Shown piece by piece: positions 18,267 through 26,166 of a stretch of 64,000 nucleotides of DNA (its first letter is position 1; each line of letters begins with the position of its first letter). Both the position numbers and the translations under genes were made by a program. Location of the stretch: contig NZ_CP130831.1 of the NCBI RefSeq assembly GCF_030549525.1, forward strand, positions 1,451,501 through 1,515,500. The letters are read 5' to 3'. Source of the DNA: Stenotrophomonas sp. 704A1. Its GTDB lineage: Bacteria > Pseudomonadota > Gammaproteobacteria > Xanthomonadales > Xanthomonadaceae. The notes under the pieces are model-generated. The model ran no database searches. It was not told the DNA's origin and saw only the letters and a program-made list of their open reading frames with translations.

Positions 18267-19390
18267 GCGCGGTCCTTGACCTGGCGTGCGAGCTGATCGC
18301 GCGGCCCTCGGTGACGCCGGACGACGCCGGCTGCCAGGCGCTGCTGGCCGCGCGGCTGCAGCAGGCGGGGTTCCAGTGCGAACACCTGCGGCTGGGCCAG
18401 GTCGACAATCTGTGGGCCACCCATGGCAGCGGTGCGCCGGTGCTGGTCCTGCTTGGCCATACCGATGTCGTGCCGCCGGGCCCGCGCGAGGCCTGGCAGA
18501 GCGATCCGTTTGACGCGCAGGTCCGCGATGGCGTGCTGTATGGCCGCGGCAGCGCCGACATGAAGGGCAGCGTGGCCGCATTCGTGATCGCAGCCGAGCA
18601 GTTCGTGGCTGCACATCCGCACCATGCCGGTACGCTGGCGGTGCTGCTGACCAGCGATGAAGAGGGCGATGCCATCGATGGCGTGCGCCACGTGGCGCGG
18701 CTGTTCGCCGAGCGCGGCCAGCGCATCGACTGGTGCATCACCGGCGAGCCGTCGTCGACCGCGACGCTGGGTGACCTGCTGCGCGTCGGCCGTCGCGGCA
18801 GCCTCTCTGCGAAGCTGCGGGTGCAGGGTGTGCAGGGCCATGTGGCCTACCCGGACAAGGCGCGCAACCCGATCCACCAGGCGGCGCCGGCGCTGGCCGA
18901 GCTGAGCGCACGGCGCTGGGACGAGGGCTACGAGAGCTTCCCCGCGACCAGCCTGCAGATCTCCAACATCCATGCCGGCACCGGGGCCAACAACGTGATC
19001 CCCGGCGAGCTGGAGGTGGACTTCAACCTGCGCTACAACCCGCACTGGGATGCGGCGGCGCTGGAGGCGGAGATCACCGCGCTGCTCGACCGGCACGGCC
19101 TGCAGTACACGTTGAAGTGGCATCGCAGCGGCGAGCCGTTCTACACCCCGGAAGGCGTGCTGCGCGCCGCAGCACGCGCCGTGCTGGCCGAGCACGTCGG
19201 CCATGCACCGGAGGAAAGCACCGGTGGCGGTACCTCCGATGCGCGCTTCATCGCACCGCTGGGTGCCCAGTGCATCGAAGTCGGGCCGGTCAACGCCAGC
19301 ATCCACCAGGTGGACGAGAACGTGCGCGTGGATGAGCTGGAAGCACTGCCGGGGCTGTACCAGCGGCTGCTGGAACGCCTGCTGGCGTGA
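18263..19390 (+). CDS. dapE: Succinyl-diaminopimelate desuccinylase
   Basis: 375 residues; the dinuclear zinc peptidase that releases LL-diaminopimelate and succinate, three steps after DapD in the same pathway. Metal and catalytic motifs are intact: [32 protein letters not shown] (catalytic Glu), [13 protein letters not shown] and a C-terminal His in NASIHQVDE. It overlaps yffB by 4 bp. Confidence 0.97.
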   Translation: MSAVLDLACELIARPSVTPDDAGCQALLAARLQQAGFQCEHLRLGQVDNLWATHGSGAPVLVLLGHTDVVPPGPREAWQSDPFDAQVRDGVLYGRGSADMKGSVAAFVIAAEQFVAAHPHHAGTLAVLLTSDEEGDAIDGVRHVARLFAERGQRIDWCITGEPSSTATLGDLLRVGRRGSLSAKLRVQGVQGHVAYPDKARNPIHQAAPALAELSARRWDEGYESFPATSLQISNIHAGTGANNVIPGELEVDFNLRYNPHWDAAALEAEITALLDRHGLQYTLKWHRSGEPFYTPEGVLRAAARAVLAEHVGHAPEESTGGGTSDARFIAPLGAQCIEVGPVNASIHQVDENVRVDELEALPGLYQRLLERLLA

Positions 19391-19397
19391 GGCATGA

Positions 19398-19454
19398 CGC
19401 CGGGCATGGCCTGGCGTTCCCCCCGACCGGTAGCGCCGGGCCATGCCGGGCGGC
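19398..19454. repeat. SMAG (GTAG-type) palindrome pair
   Basis: A palindrome CGCCGGGCATGGCCTGGCG (19398-19416) is followed by a GTAG-headed palindrome beginning GTAGCGCCGGGCCATGCC at 19430. This is the Stenotrophomonas SMAG type of REP element. It lies just after the dapE stop and before the asnB leader promoter. Confidence 0.8.
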
Positions 19455-19473
19455 ACGGCACCTGTGGTTGCCA

Positions 19474-19511
19474 ACGCAACTGTTGCGTGGCACCGGAAAC
19501 CGCGTTACGGT
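19474..19511 (+). promoter_or_regulatory. Candidate asnB leader promoter with palindromic operator
   Basis: TTGCGT (19483-19488), 17-bp spacer, TACGGT (19506-19511), then 7 bp to the leader-peptide ATG. A perfect inverted repeat ACGCAAC-T-GTTGCGT (19474-19488) overlaps the -35 and would suit a dimeric regulator. The regulator is unknown. Confidence 0.5.
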
Positions 19512-19518
19512 CGGTGCC

Positions 19519-19620
19519 ATGTCGATCCGCCTGGCCACCGCCGTCAACACGTCCAACCGCAATAATCTGCGTGCGAATAATCGTGCGCGGCCGATGCGGG
19601 ACTGCGCCCTGGGTAGATAG
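19519..19620 (+). CDS. Asparagine-rich leader peptide of asnB
   Basis: 33 codons, MSIRLATAV followed by NTSNRNNLRANN and a short Arg-rich end. Six of twelve consecutive codons (10-21) are Asn, including two AAT-AAT pairs. The gene lies directly upstream of a strong terminator and of asparagine synthetase. Its distal part (19589-19600, GGCCGATGCGGG) is an exact copy of the terminator's 3' half and can pair with the 5' half at 19650-19661. This is the design of a ribosome-mediated attenuator sensing charged tRNA-Asn. No clear Shine-Dalgarno is present; a start close to the predicted +1 suggests leaderless translation. Confidence 0.75.
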   Translation: MSIRLATAVNTSNRNNLRANNRARPMRDCALGR

Positions 19621-19649
19621 ACAGCACCACACGCCCGGACACCAGAAAA

Positions 19650-19676
19650 CCCGCATCGGCCGATGCGGGTTTTTTT
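19650..19676 (+). terminator. Attenuator terminator upstream of asnB
   Basis: A perfect 20-bp palindrome CCCGCATCGGCCGATGCGGG is followed by seven T residues. It begins 29 bp after the leader-peptide stop codon and 111 bp before the asnB ATG. The 5' arm can alternatively form 12 bp with 19589-19600 in the leader peptide gene (antiterminator). Confidence 0.85.
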
Positions 19677-19760
19677 GTGCCCGGGCGCTGCCCTCCCGGG
19701 CCTGGATGGCCGGTCGAACACCTTCCCCCCGTGTAATCCCCCACTACAGGAGCGCCACCC

Positions 19761-21452
19761 ATGTGTTCGATCTTCGGAATCTTCGGCCTGCAGGCCGGCG
19801 ACGACCTTCCCTCCCTGCGCCGCCATGCGCTGGAACTGTCGCAGCGCCAGCGCCACCGCGGCCCCGACTGGAGCGGGGTATACCTGGACGAGGGCGCGCT
19901 GCTGGTGCACGAGCGGCTGGCGATCGTCGACCCGGCCGGCGGCTCGCAGCCGTTGCTGTCCGAGGACGGCGGGCTGGCGCTGGCGGTCAACGGCGAGATC
20001 TACAACCACCAGCAGCTCAAGGCCGGCCTCGGCCAGGCCTACGCGTTCCAGACCGGCTCGGACTGCGAAGTGATCAACGCGTTGTACCGCCAGGGCGGTG
20101 CGCCCGCGCAGTGGCTGGAACAGCTCAACGGCATCTTCGCCTTCGCGCTGTGGGACCGTGACGCCGGCCGCGTGCTGGTGGCGCGCGATCCGATCGGGGT
20201 GGTGCCGCTGTACTGGGGCCACGATGCGCAGGGGCGCCTGCGGGTTGCGTCGGAAATGAAGGCGCTGGTCGATTCGTGCGCCGACGTCGCCCAGTTCCCG
20301 CCGGGCCACTACTACGACAGCGCCACCGGCGAACTGGTGCGCTACTACCGGCAACCCTGGCGCGACTACGCCGATGTGCAGGGCCGCCAGGCCGATCTGG
20401 CCGAACTGCGGCAGGCCTTCGAACAGGCGGTCGAGCGCCAGCTGATGAGCGATGTGCCGTATGGCGTGCTGCTGTCCGGCGGCCTCGATTCGTCGCTGGT
20501 GGCCGCGGTGGCTGCCCGTTACGCACGCCGTCGCATCGAGGACGGTGGCCAGAGCGAAGCCTGGTGGCCGCGCCTGCACTCGTTCGCGATCGGTCTGAAG
20601 GGGTCGCCGGACCTGGCCGCCGCTGCGGTCGCCGCCGAAGCGCTGGGCACCGTCCACCACGGCTTCGAATACACCTTCGAGGAAGGCCTGGACGTGCTGC
20701 CGGAAGTGATCCGCCACATCGAGACCTATGACGTCACCACCATCCGCGCATCCACGCCGATGTTCCTGCTGGCGCGGCGGATCAAGGCAATGGGGGTGAA
20801 GATGGTGCTGTCCGGCGAGGGCAGCGACGAGATCTTCGGCGGCTACCTGTACTTCCACAAGGCCCCGGATGCGCGCGAATTCCACCAGGAACTGGTGCGC
20901 AAGCTCGATGCGCTGCACAACTATGACTGCCTGCGCGCCAACAAGTCGATGATGGCCTGGGGCGTGGAGCCCCGTGTGCCGTTCCTGGATCGCGAGTTCC
21001 TGGACGTGGCGATGCGTTTCGATGCTGCCCACAAGATGGTCGGCGCCGGCTTTGGTGGCCGGCGCATCGAGAAGGCGGTGCTGCGCGAGGCCTTCGAGGG
21101 CTACCTGCCCGACAGCATCCTGTGGCGGCAGAAGGAGCAGTTCAGCGATGGCGTCGGCTATGGCTGGATCGATGGACTGAAGGCACACGCCGAAGCACAG
21201 GTGAGTGACCGCGTGCTGGCAGCGGCCGACAAGCGCTTCCCGCACAACCCGCCGCAGACCAAGGAGGCGTACTACTACCGCCACCTGTTCGAGCAGTTCT
21301 TCCCCAGCCACGCGGCGGCGGAAACCGTGCCGGGCGGCAAGTCGATCGCCTGTTCCTCGCCGGCGGCGATCGCCTGGGATGCCAGCTTCGCCGCGGCCGC
21401 CGATCCTTCCGGCCGGGCCATTGCCGGGGTGCACGAGCAGGCGCTGGCCTGA
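19761..21452 (+). CDS. asnB: Asparagine synthetase B (glutamine-hydrolysing)
   Basis: 563 residues. Residue 2 is the nucleophilic Cys of the class II glutaminase domain (MCSIFGIFG), with RGPDWSGVY and VNGEIYNHQQL following. The synthetase domain has the PP-loop LLSGGLDSSLVAA (about residues 240-252) and SGEGSDEIFGGYLYFH. It makes asparagine from aspartate, ATP and glutamine. AGGAG sits 8 bp before the ATG. Regulation by transcription attenuation is indicated by the leader region upstream. Confidence 0.97.
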   Translation: MCSIFGIFGLQAGDDLPSLRRHALELSQRQRHRGPDWSGVYLDEGALLVHERLAIVDPAGGSQPLLSEDGGLALAVNGEIYNHQQLKAGLGQAYAFQTGSDCEVINALYRQGGAPAQWLEQLNGIFAFALWDRDAGRVLVARDPIGVVPLYWGHDAQGRLRVASEMKALVDSCADVAQFPPGHYYDSATGELVRYYRQPWRDYADVQGRQADLAELRQAFEQAVERQLMSDVPYGVLLSGGLDSSLVAAVAARYARRRIEDGGQSEAWWPRLHSFAIGLKGSPDLAAAAVAAEALGTVHHGFEYTFEEGLDVLPEVIRHIETYDVTTIRASTPMFLLARRIKAMGVKMVLSGEGSDEIFGGYLYFHKAPDAREFHQELVRKLDALHNYDCLRANKSMMAWGVEPRVPFLDREFLDVAMRFDAAHKMVGAGFGGRRIEKAVLREAFEGYLPDSILWRQKEQFSDGVGYGWIDGLKAHAEAQVSDRVLAAADKRFPHNPPQTKEAYYYRHLFEQFFPSHAAAETVPGGKSIACSSPAAIAWDASFAAAADPSGRAIAGVHEQALA

Positions 21453-21479
21453 TCCGCAGTCCCTGGCCGCCCGACACCG

Positions 21480-21503
21480 GTAGCGCCGGGCCATGCCCGG
21501 CGG
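21480..21503 (+). repeat. SMAG (GTAG-type) palindrome
   Basis: Starts GTAGCGCCGGGCCATGCC and closes with CGGCGG. A single element between asnB and the antiporter gene. Confidence 0.75.
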
Positions 21504-21564
21504 ACGCGCAACCGCCGCGCCGGCAAGGACGTATCATTTCCCCCCTGTGCATTGGGGAATGTTC

Positions 21565-22947
21565 ATGGACGTACGCAGCGGAGGCACCGGGTCGCCGATG
21601 AAGTGGGGATGGCGCTACCTGGCCTGGGCCGGCGTGCCGTTGCTGGCCGGGTTGCTGCTGGCGCGCTATGCCGGGCCGGGCATGCCGGCGGCAGCGCGCA
21701 GGGCCGAAGCCGTGGTCGGCAGCGATTGGGCGCACCACCTGGCCTCGCCGCTGGGCCTGTTCCTGCTGCAGCTGCTGGTGCTGCTGCTGGTCGCCAAGGG
21801 CGCGGGGGCACTGCTCCGGCGCTTCGGCCAGCCGGCGGTGATCGGCGAAATGGCCGCGGGCCTGATGATGGGCCCGCTGGTGCTTGGCAGCCTGCTGCCC
21901 CCGCTGCACGGGGCGCTGTTCCCGGCCAGCTCGCTCGGGCCGCTGGGCATGCTCAGCCAGCTCGGGGTCCTGATGTTCCTGCTGGTGGCGGGCGCCGAAC
22001 TCGATCTTGCGGCCCTGCGCGGTCGCCGCAGACTGGCCTTCACGGTCAGCCATGCCGGTATCGCCGTGCCGTTCGTGATGGGCGTGGCGCTGGCGATCTG
22101 GCTGTTCCCCGAACACGGGCCGCAGGGCGTCGGCTTCATGGCCTTCGCGTTGTTCGTCGGCATTTCCATGAGCATCACCGCCTTCCCGGTGTTGCTGCGG
22201 ATCCTGGCGGACCGCGGCATCACCCAGACGCCGCTGGGACAGACCGCCATTGCCTGTGCGGCGCTGGGCGACGCCACCGCGTGGTGCATGCTGGCCCTGA
22301 TCGTGGCCGCTGCGCAGGCCAGCGGCTGGCTGTCGGCCAGCATCAACCTGGCCTGCGTGGTGCTGTTCATCGCGGTGATGCTGGGCGTGGTGAAGCCATG
22401 GTTCGCGCGCCAGCAGTGTGCTCCGGGGCGCGAGGGCCGCTGGCTGCTGGGCATCCTGCTGCTGTCGCTGGCCAGCGCGCTGGTGACCGAAGTGCTGGGC
22501 ATCCATGCACTGTTCGGCGCGTTCGCTGCCGGCGTTGCGGTGTCCGCCAACCCACAACTGCGCGACCTGGTGGTGGCCAGGGTCGAACCCCTTGCCGTGA
22601 CCCTGCTGCTGCCGCTGTTCTTTGCCATGACCGGCCTGCGCCTGCGTGCCGATGCGCTGCAGGTGGGCGACATCATGCTGTGCGGGGTGGTGATCGCGGT
22701 GGCGACCGCCGGCAAGCTGCTGGGTACCTTCAGTGCCGCGCGCAGCACCGGCATGCCGCGTCGCGACGCCTGGCGTCTGGGCGCGTTGATGAACACCCGC
22801 GGCCTGATGGAGCTGATCGTGCTCAACCTGGGCTATGAACTGGGCCTGCTCGGTGACCGCCTGTTCGCCGTGCTGGTGATCATGGCGCTGGTCACCACGG
22901 CCATGACCGGCCCGCTGCTGAACCTGATCGAGCGGCGCAAGGCCTGA
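21565..22947 (+). CDS. CPA2-type cation/proton antiporter
   Basis: About 460 residues of Na+/H+ exchanger family membrane protein with roughly a dozen hydrophobic segments (for example FLLQLLVLLLVAKGAGALL, GVLMFLLVAGAELDL) and the conserved AALGDATAWCML stretch that carries the ion-binding Asp region. It has no C-terminal TrkA-N domain, unlike KefB/KefC. The ion (K+ or Na+) cannot be told. ATG 21565 has GGGGA at a good distance; 21559 is an alternative. It is convergent with the acylase gene, 25 bp apart. Confidence 0.85.
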   Translation: MDVRSGGTGSPMKWGWRYLAWAGVPLLAGLLLARYAGPGMPAAARRAEAVVGSDWAHHLASPLGLFLLQLLVLLLVAKGAGALLRRFGQPAVIGEMAAGLMMGPLVLGSLLPPLHGALFPASSLGPLGMLSQLGVLMFLLVAGAELDLAALRGRRRLAFTVSHAGIAVPFVMGVALAIWLFPEHGPQGVGFMAFALFVGISMSITAFPVLLRILADRGITQTPLGQTAIACAALGDATAWCMLALIVAAAQASGWLSASINLACVVLFIAVMLGVVKPWFARQQCAPGREGRWLLGILLLSLASALVTEVLGIHALFGAFAAGVAVSANPQLRDLVVARVEPLAVTLLLPLFFAMTGLRLRADALQVGDIMLCGVVIAVATAGKLLGTFSAARSTGMPRRDAWRLGALMNTRGLMELIVLNLGYELGLLGDRLFAVLVIMALVTTAMTGPLLNLIERRKA

Positions 22948-22972
22948 CCCGGCGCTACCGTTGAACAGGGCG

Positions 22973-25306
22973 TCAGCGCGCTGGGACCAGCGTCATCACA
23001 TGCTGCGCCTTGCCCGGCAGGAACGGGGTGGGGCGGCCGTACACCCAGTCTTCGTGGCCGGCGCCCCAGTACGGCGACAGCGGATGGCCGCTCTGCCCGC
23101 CGGGCATGTGCACGATGCCGTCGGCTTCGTGGCCCGGTGATACCACCATGCGTTGTGACGCACCGAAATTCGGAGTCTGTACCCGCGGCATGTCGCGGTC
23201 ACCGGGCAGCGGGTCGGCGGGCATGCACAACCAGCGGCGGGCGAAGGCGGGCAGGGCGCGCGCGAGCGGATGGCAGATCGCTGCCGTGTTGCGCTCGCCC
23301 CAGTTGCGCTGCGCGAGCGGACCCTGCACCGACAGTTCGGCCTCGGCGTGGCGCGCAGCATCGACCAGCAACGCATCCCAGCTGTGGTATGCCGGCGGCA
23401 GCAGGTGTGCCGGCCGTTGCTGCAGCAGCGGCCAGACCACCCCTTCCAGCTGCGCCAGGCGCGGCTCCAGGTAGTCATTGCCCAGTGCGGCGCGGGCCGG
23501 TGCGAGCAGGGCGCCGGACAGCACATCGAGGACCTGGCCGCGGAACGCGCGCACCACGCGGTAGCTCACCGAATCGGTCGACGCGCGCGCCTCCCAGTGC
23601 CGGCTGGCCGCCGCCAGCCGCTTCAGCGCCGGGTCGTCGCTGTGTTCGCTGACCTGCTGCAGCAGCACCCACCAGCGCTGCAGGAACAGCGCGCGGTCAT
23701 CCAGCTGGATGGCCAGCAGATCGTGTTCATCGAAGCGCTCCTGCGCGCCCAGCAGATCGCGGATCTGCCTGCCGCGCGCGCCCAGGTCATACCCCCCGTT
23801 GCCGACCGTGGCCAGCCCGGCATCGTCGAGTACGCGGCTGTTGGCCGTCCACAGCCGATGCTGTGGTGGATCGAGCAGGCTGGGCGCAGCATCGCTCCGG
23901 ATCGGCCACGGTGCGCAGTCCGGGCTGCTGCGGTTGCTGTTGAACCCCAGCGGTGCGCAGCCCGGACCACGGTCCGGGCGCGCGCCGACCAGGCGCCAGG
24001 CGATGCGCCCGCTGCGATCGCCGATGACCAGGTTCTGCGCCGGAATGCCGGCATGGTCGGCGATCTGCAGGGCCTGGTCGAGGTCGGCGGCGCGTGCCAT
24101 GTCGGCGAAGTCCATGCGCACCGCGCCGGGCAGCTGCGCGACCCAGCGCAGCGCATCACCGCTGCCGTCTGCGTGCACATGCAGGATCGGCCCCCAGGCG
24201 GTTTCGCGCACCGGGAACAGCACGTCGGGCTGGCCGGCCACGGCGATGCGTTCCTGGTACACGGTGACCGCGGCGTTGGCCGCTTCGGTGCGGAAATCGG
24301 CGGTGTCGATGTAGCTGTTGGTGAAGCCCCAGGCCACGTGCCCGTTGCTGCCGACGATCACCGCAGGCACGCCGGGCAGCGAGAAGCCGGTGATGTCGAC
24401 CTGGCCATCGGCCGCCTGCGGATCGGGATAGCGCAGGCGGACGCGGAACCACAGGCCCGGCGCGCGCAGGCCCAGGTGCATGTCGTCGGCGATGATCGCG
24501 CGGCCATCGGCGGTCAGCGGCCCGGCCACGGCGAAGTTGTTGCTGCCCACCGCATCACGGTCCTGCACGCCGGCACCGGCCGCTGCAGGGGTCAGCGTGC
24601 GCAGATCGAGCTGGCTGGCGTCCGGGAGCAGCGCATCGCCACGCGGTGGGCCCAGCAATGGCGCATCCCACTGGCTGCCGTCGTGGACCAGCAGCGCATG
24701 CAGCGCGGGAGGGACCACGGCGCGGATGCGCGCCAGCGCCAGTTCGGAGCGGTTGTCCGGGTCCTGCAGGTCGGCATACATGGCCAGTCCGGCCAGGACA
24801 CTGTCGCTGGGCTGCCAGGGCTGCGGTGCCTGGCGCAGCAGCAGGTAGGGCCAGGGCCGTACCGGCAGGCGGGCCAGGCCCTGGTTGATCCCCTCGACGT
24901 AGGCACGGACGGCGGCCGGGTCGCTGCCCAGGGCCTCCTGCAGGTGCGCCTCGGTGCGCGCGCGCAGGCGATGCACGCGCATCCGCTTGTCGGCGTCGAT
25001 CGCCTTCGGGCCGAACAGTGCCGACAGTTCGCCGGCCGCGCTGCGCCGCATCAGGTCCATTTCGAAGTAGCGTTCCTGCGCATGCACATGGCCCAGCGCG
25101 CGCAGCGCATCGGCCTTGCTGGCGGCGGTGATGGTCACCACGCCCACGCCATCGCGCTCGACGGTGACCGCCGCCGCCAGGCCGGGCAGGGCCTGTTCGC
25201 CGTCCAGGTCCGCCAGGCTGCCGCGCAGCAGCAGCCACACCGACAGCCCCGCCAGCGCCAGCAGCGCCAGCACGCACCACAGCAACCGCAACAGCCAGCG
25301 ACGCAT
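22973..25306 (-). CDS. Penicillin-acylase-family N-terminal nucleophile hydrolase
   Basis: 777 residues, anchored or secreted by one N-terminal hydrophobic segment (LWCVLALLALAGLSVWLLLRG). The autoproteolytic site GSNNFAVAG puts the catalytic Ser at residue 255, which becomes the N terminus of the beta subunit, as in penicillin G and acyl-homoserine-lactone acylases. A periplasmic amidase acting on an acyl amide is expected; the substrate (beta-lactam, AHL or other) cannot be read from sequence. It is divergent from bfr. Confidence 0.88.
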   Translation of the reverse strand: MRRWLLRLLWCVLALLALAGLSVWLLLRGSLADLDGEQALPGLAAAVTVERDGVGVVTITAASKADALRALGHVHAQERYFEMDLMRRSAAGELSALFGPKAIDADKRMRVHRLRARTEAHLQEALGSDPAAVRAYVEGINQGLARLPVRPWPYLLLRQAPQPWQPSDSVLAGLAMYADLQDPDNRSELALARIRAVVPPALHALLVHDGSQWDAPLLGPPRGDALLPDASQLDLRTLTPAAAGAGVQDRDAVGSNNFAVAGPLTADGRAIIADDMHLGLRAPGLWFRVRLRYPDPQAADGQVDITGFSLPGVPAVIVGSNGHVAWGFTNSYIDTADFRTEAANAAVTVYQERIAVAGQPDVLFPVRETAWGPILHVHADGSGDALRWVAQLPGAVRMDFADMARAADLDQALQIADHAGIPAQNLVIGDRSGRIAWRLVGARPDRGPGCAPLGFNSNRSSPDCAPWPIRSDAAPSLLDPPQHRLWTANSRVLDDAGLATVGNGGYDLGARGRQIRDLLGAQERFDEHDLLAIQLDDRALFLQRWWVLLQQVSEHSDDPALKRLAAASRHWEARASTDSVSYRVVRAFRGQVLDVLSGALLAPARAALGNDYLEPRLAQLEGVVWPLLQQRPAHLLPPAYHSWDALLVDAARHAEAELSVQGPLAQRNWGERNTAAICHPLARALPAFARRWLCMPADPLPGDRDMPRVQTPNFGASQRMVVSPGHEADGIVHMPGGQSGHPLSPYWGAGHEDWVYGRPTPFLPGKAQHVMTLVPAR

Positions 25307-25457
25307 CGTCCGGATCCTTGCCAGCAGGGGAAGTGCCCGATTCTAGCCACTGCCGGTGGCACCCGTGCTGCGGGTGCAACTGCGACTGATTCCGATTAGA
25401 TCACCGCATTTCCGGATCGGGCACCATGGGCACCATCGATTCACAGGAGCCCCCCCC

Positions 25458-25946
25458 ATGAAAGGCAACCCGGACGTCATCGCCTGCCTGAAGGAACTGC
25501 TGCGTGGCGAACTCGCCGCCCGCGACCAGTACTTCATCCATTCCCGTCGCTACGAGGACCAGGGCCTGTTCGCGCTGTACGAACGCCTGAACCATGAAAT
25601 GGAAGAGGAAACCCAGCACGCCGATGCGCTGCTGCGCCGGATCCTGTTCCTCGGCGGCGACCCGGACATGCGCCCGCATGCGACCGAGCCGGGCAGGACC
25701 GTGGAGGAGATGCTGCAGAAGGACCTGGACACCGAATACGCGGTGCGCAACAACCTCGCCGCCGGCATGAAGCTGTGCGAGGAGAACGGCGACTACGTGA
25801 GCCGCGACATCCTGCTGGCGCAGTTGAAGGACACCGAGGAAGACCACGCCTGGTGGCTGGAACAGCAGCTGGGCCTGATCAAGCGCATCGGCCTGGAGCT
25901 GTACCAGCTGAGCAAGATCGACGGCAACGGCGCCCCGGCGCACTGA
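25458..25946 (+). CDS. bfr: Bacterioferritin, haem-ligand Met replaced
   Basis: 162-residue ferritin-like iron store. Ferroxidase residues align with E. coli Bfr: Glu18, Glu51, His54, Glu93 (E. coli 94), Glu127 and His130. Residue 52, the haem-coordinating Met in E. coli Bfr, is Thr here (EETQHAD), so haem binding between subunits is doubtful. The start [20 protein letters not shown] has CAGGAG 8 bp upstream. The comparison is from memory of the E. coli sequence. Confidence 0.93.
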   Translation: MKGNPDVIACLKELLRGELAARDQYFIHSRRYEDQGLFALYERLNHEMEEETQHADALLRRILFLGGDPDMRPHATEPGRTVEEMLQKDLDTEYAVRNNLAAGMKLCEENGDYVSRDILLAQLKDTEEDHAWWLEQQLGLIKRIGLELYQLSKIDGNGAPAH

Positions 25947-25958
25947 GCCGGTGGCGGT

Positions 25959-26012
25959 GCCGGGCGATGCCCGGCTGCTGTTGGACCCGGGTCGAGCAGG
26001 GCTCGACCCTAC
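25959..26012. repeat. Two SMAG-like palindromes after bfr
   Basis: GCCGGGCGATGCCCGGC (25959-25975), then GGGTCGAGCAGGGCTCGACC ending in CTAC at 26012 (a GTAG element on the minus strand). They lie between the convergent bfr and parC genes. Confidence 0.75.
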
Positions 26013-26096
26013 AACGTTCTGTCGCCCGCCAGCATCGGAGCATCGCCAGCCAGCCTTCGCCAGCCAGCCGCTCCAGCGCCCGCCAGCCGACAAACG

Positions 26097-26125
26097 AAAA
26101 AGCCGGGGAATGCCCCGGCTTTTTT
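26097..26125. terminator. Bidirectional terminator between bfr and parC
   Basis: AGCCGGGG-AATG-CCCCGGCT with an A-run before it and a T-run after it, so it works in both directions for the convergent bfr and parC. Confidence 0.9.
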
Positions 26126-26129
26126 GTGC

Positions 26130-26152
26130 CGCCGGGCATGGCCCGGCGCTAC
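26130..26152 (-). repeat. SMAG (GTAG-type) palindrome
   Basis: CGCCGGGCATGGCCCGGCG followed by CTAC (GTAG on the minus strand), 15 bp past the end of parC. Confidence 0.75.
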
Positions 26153-26166
26153 CGTGAGGCGCTGCC

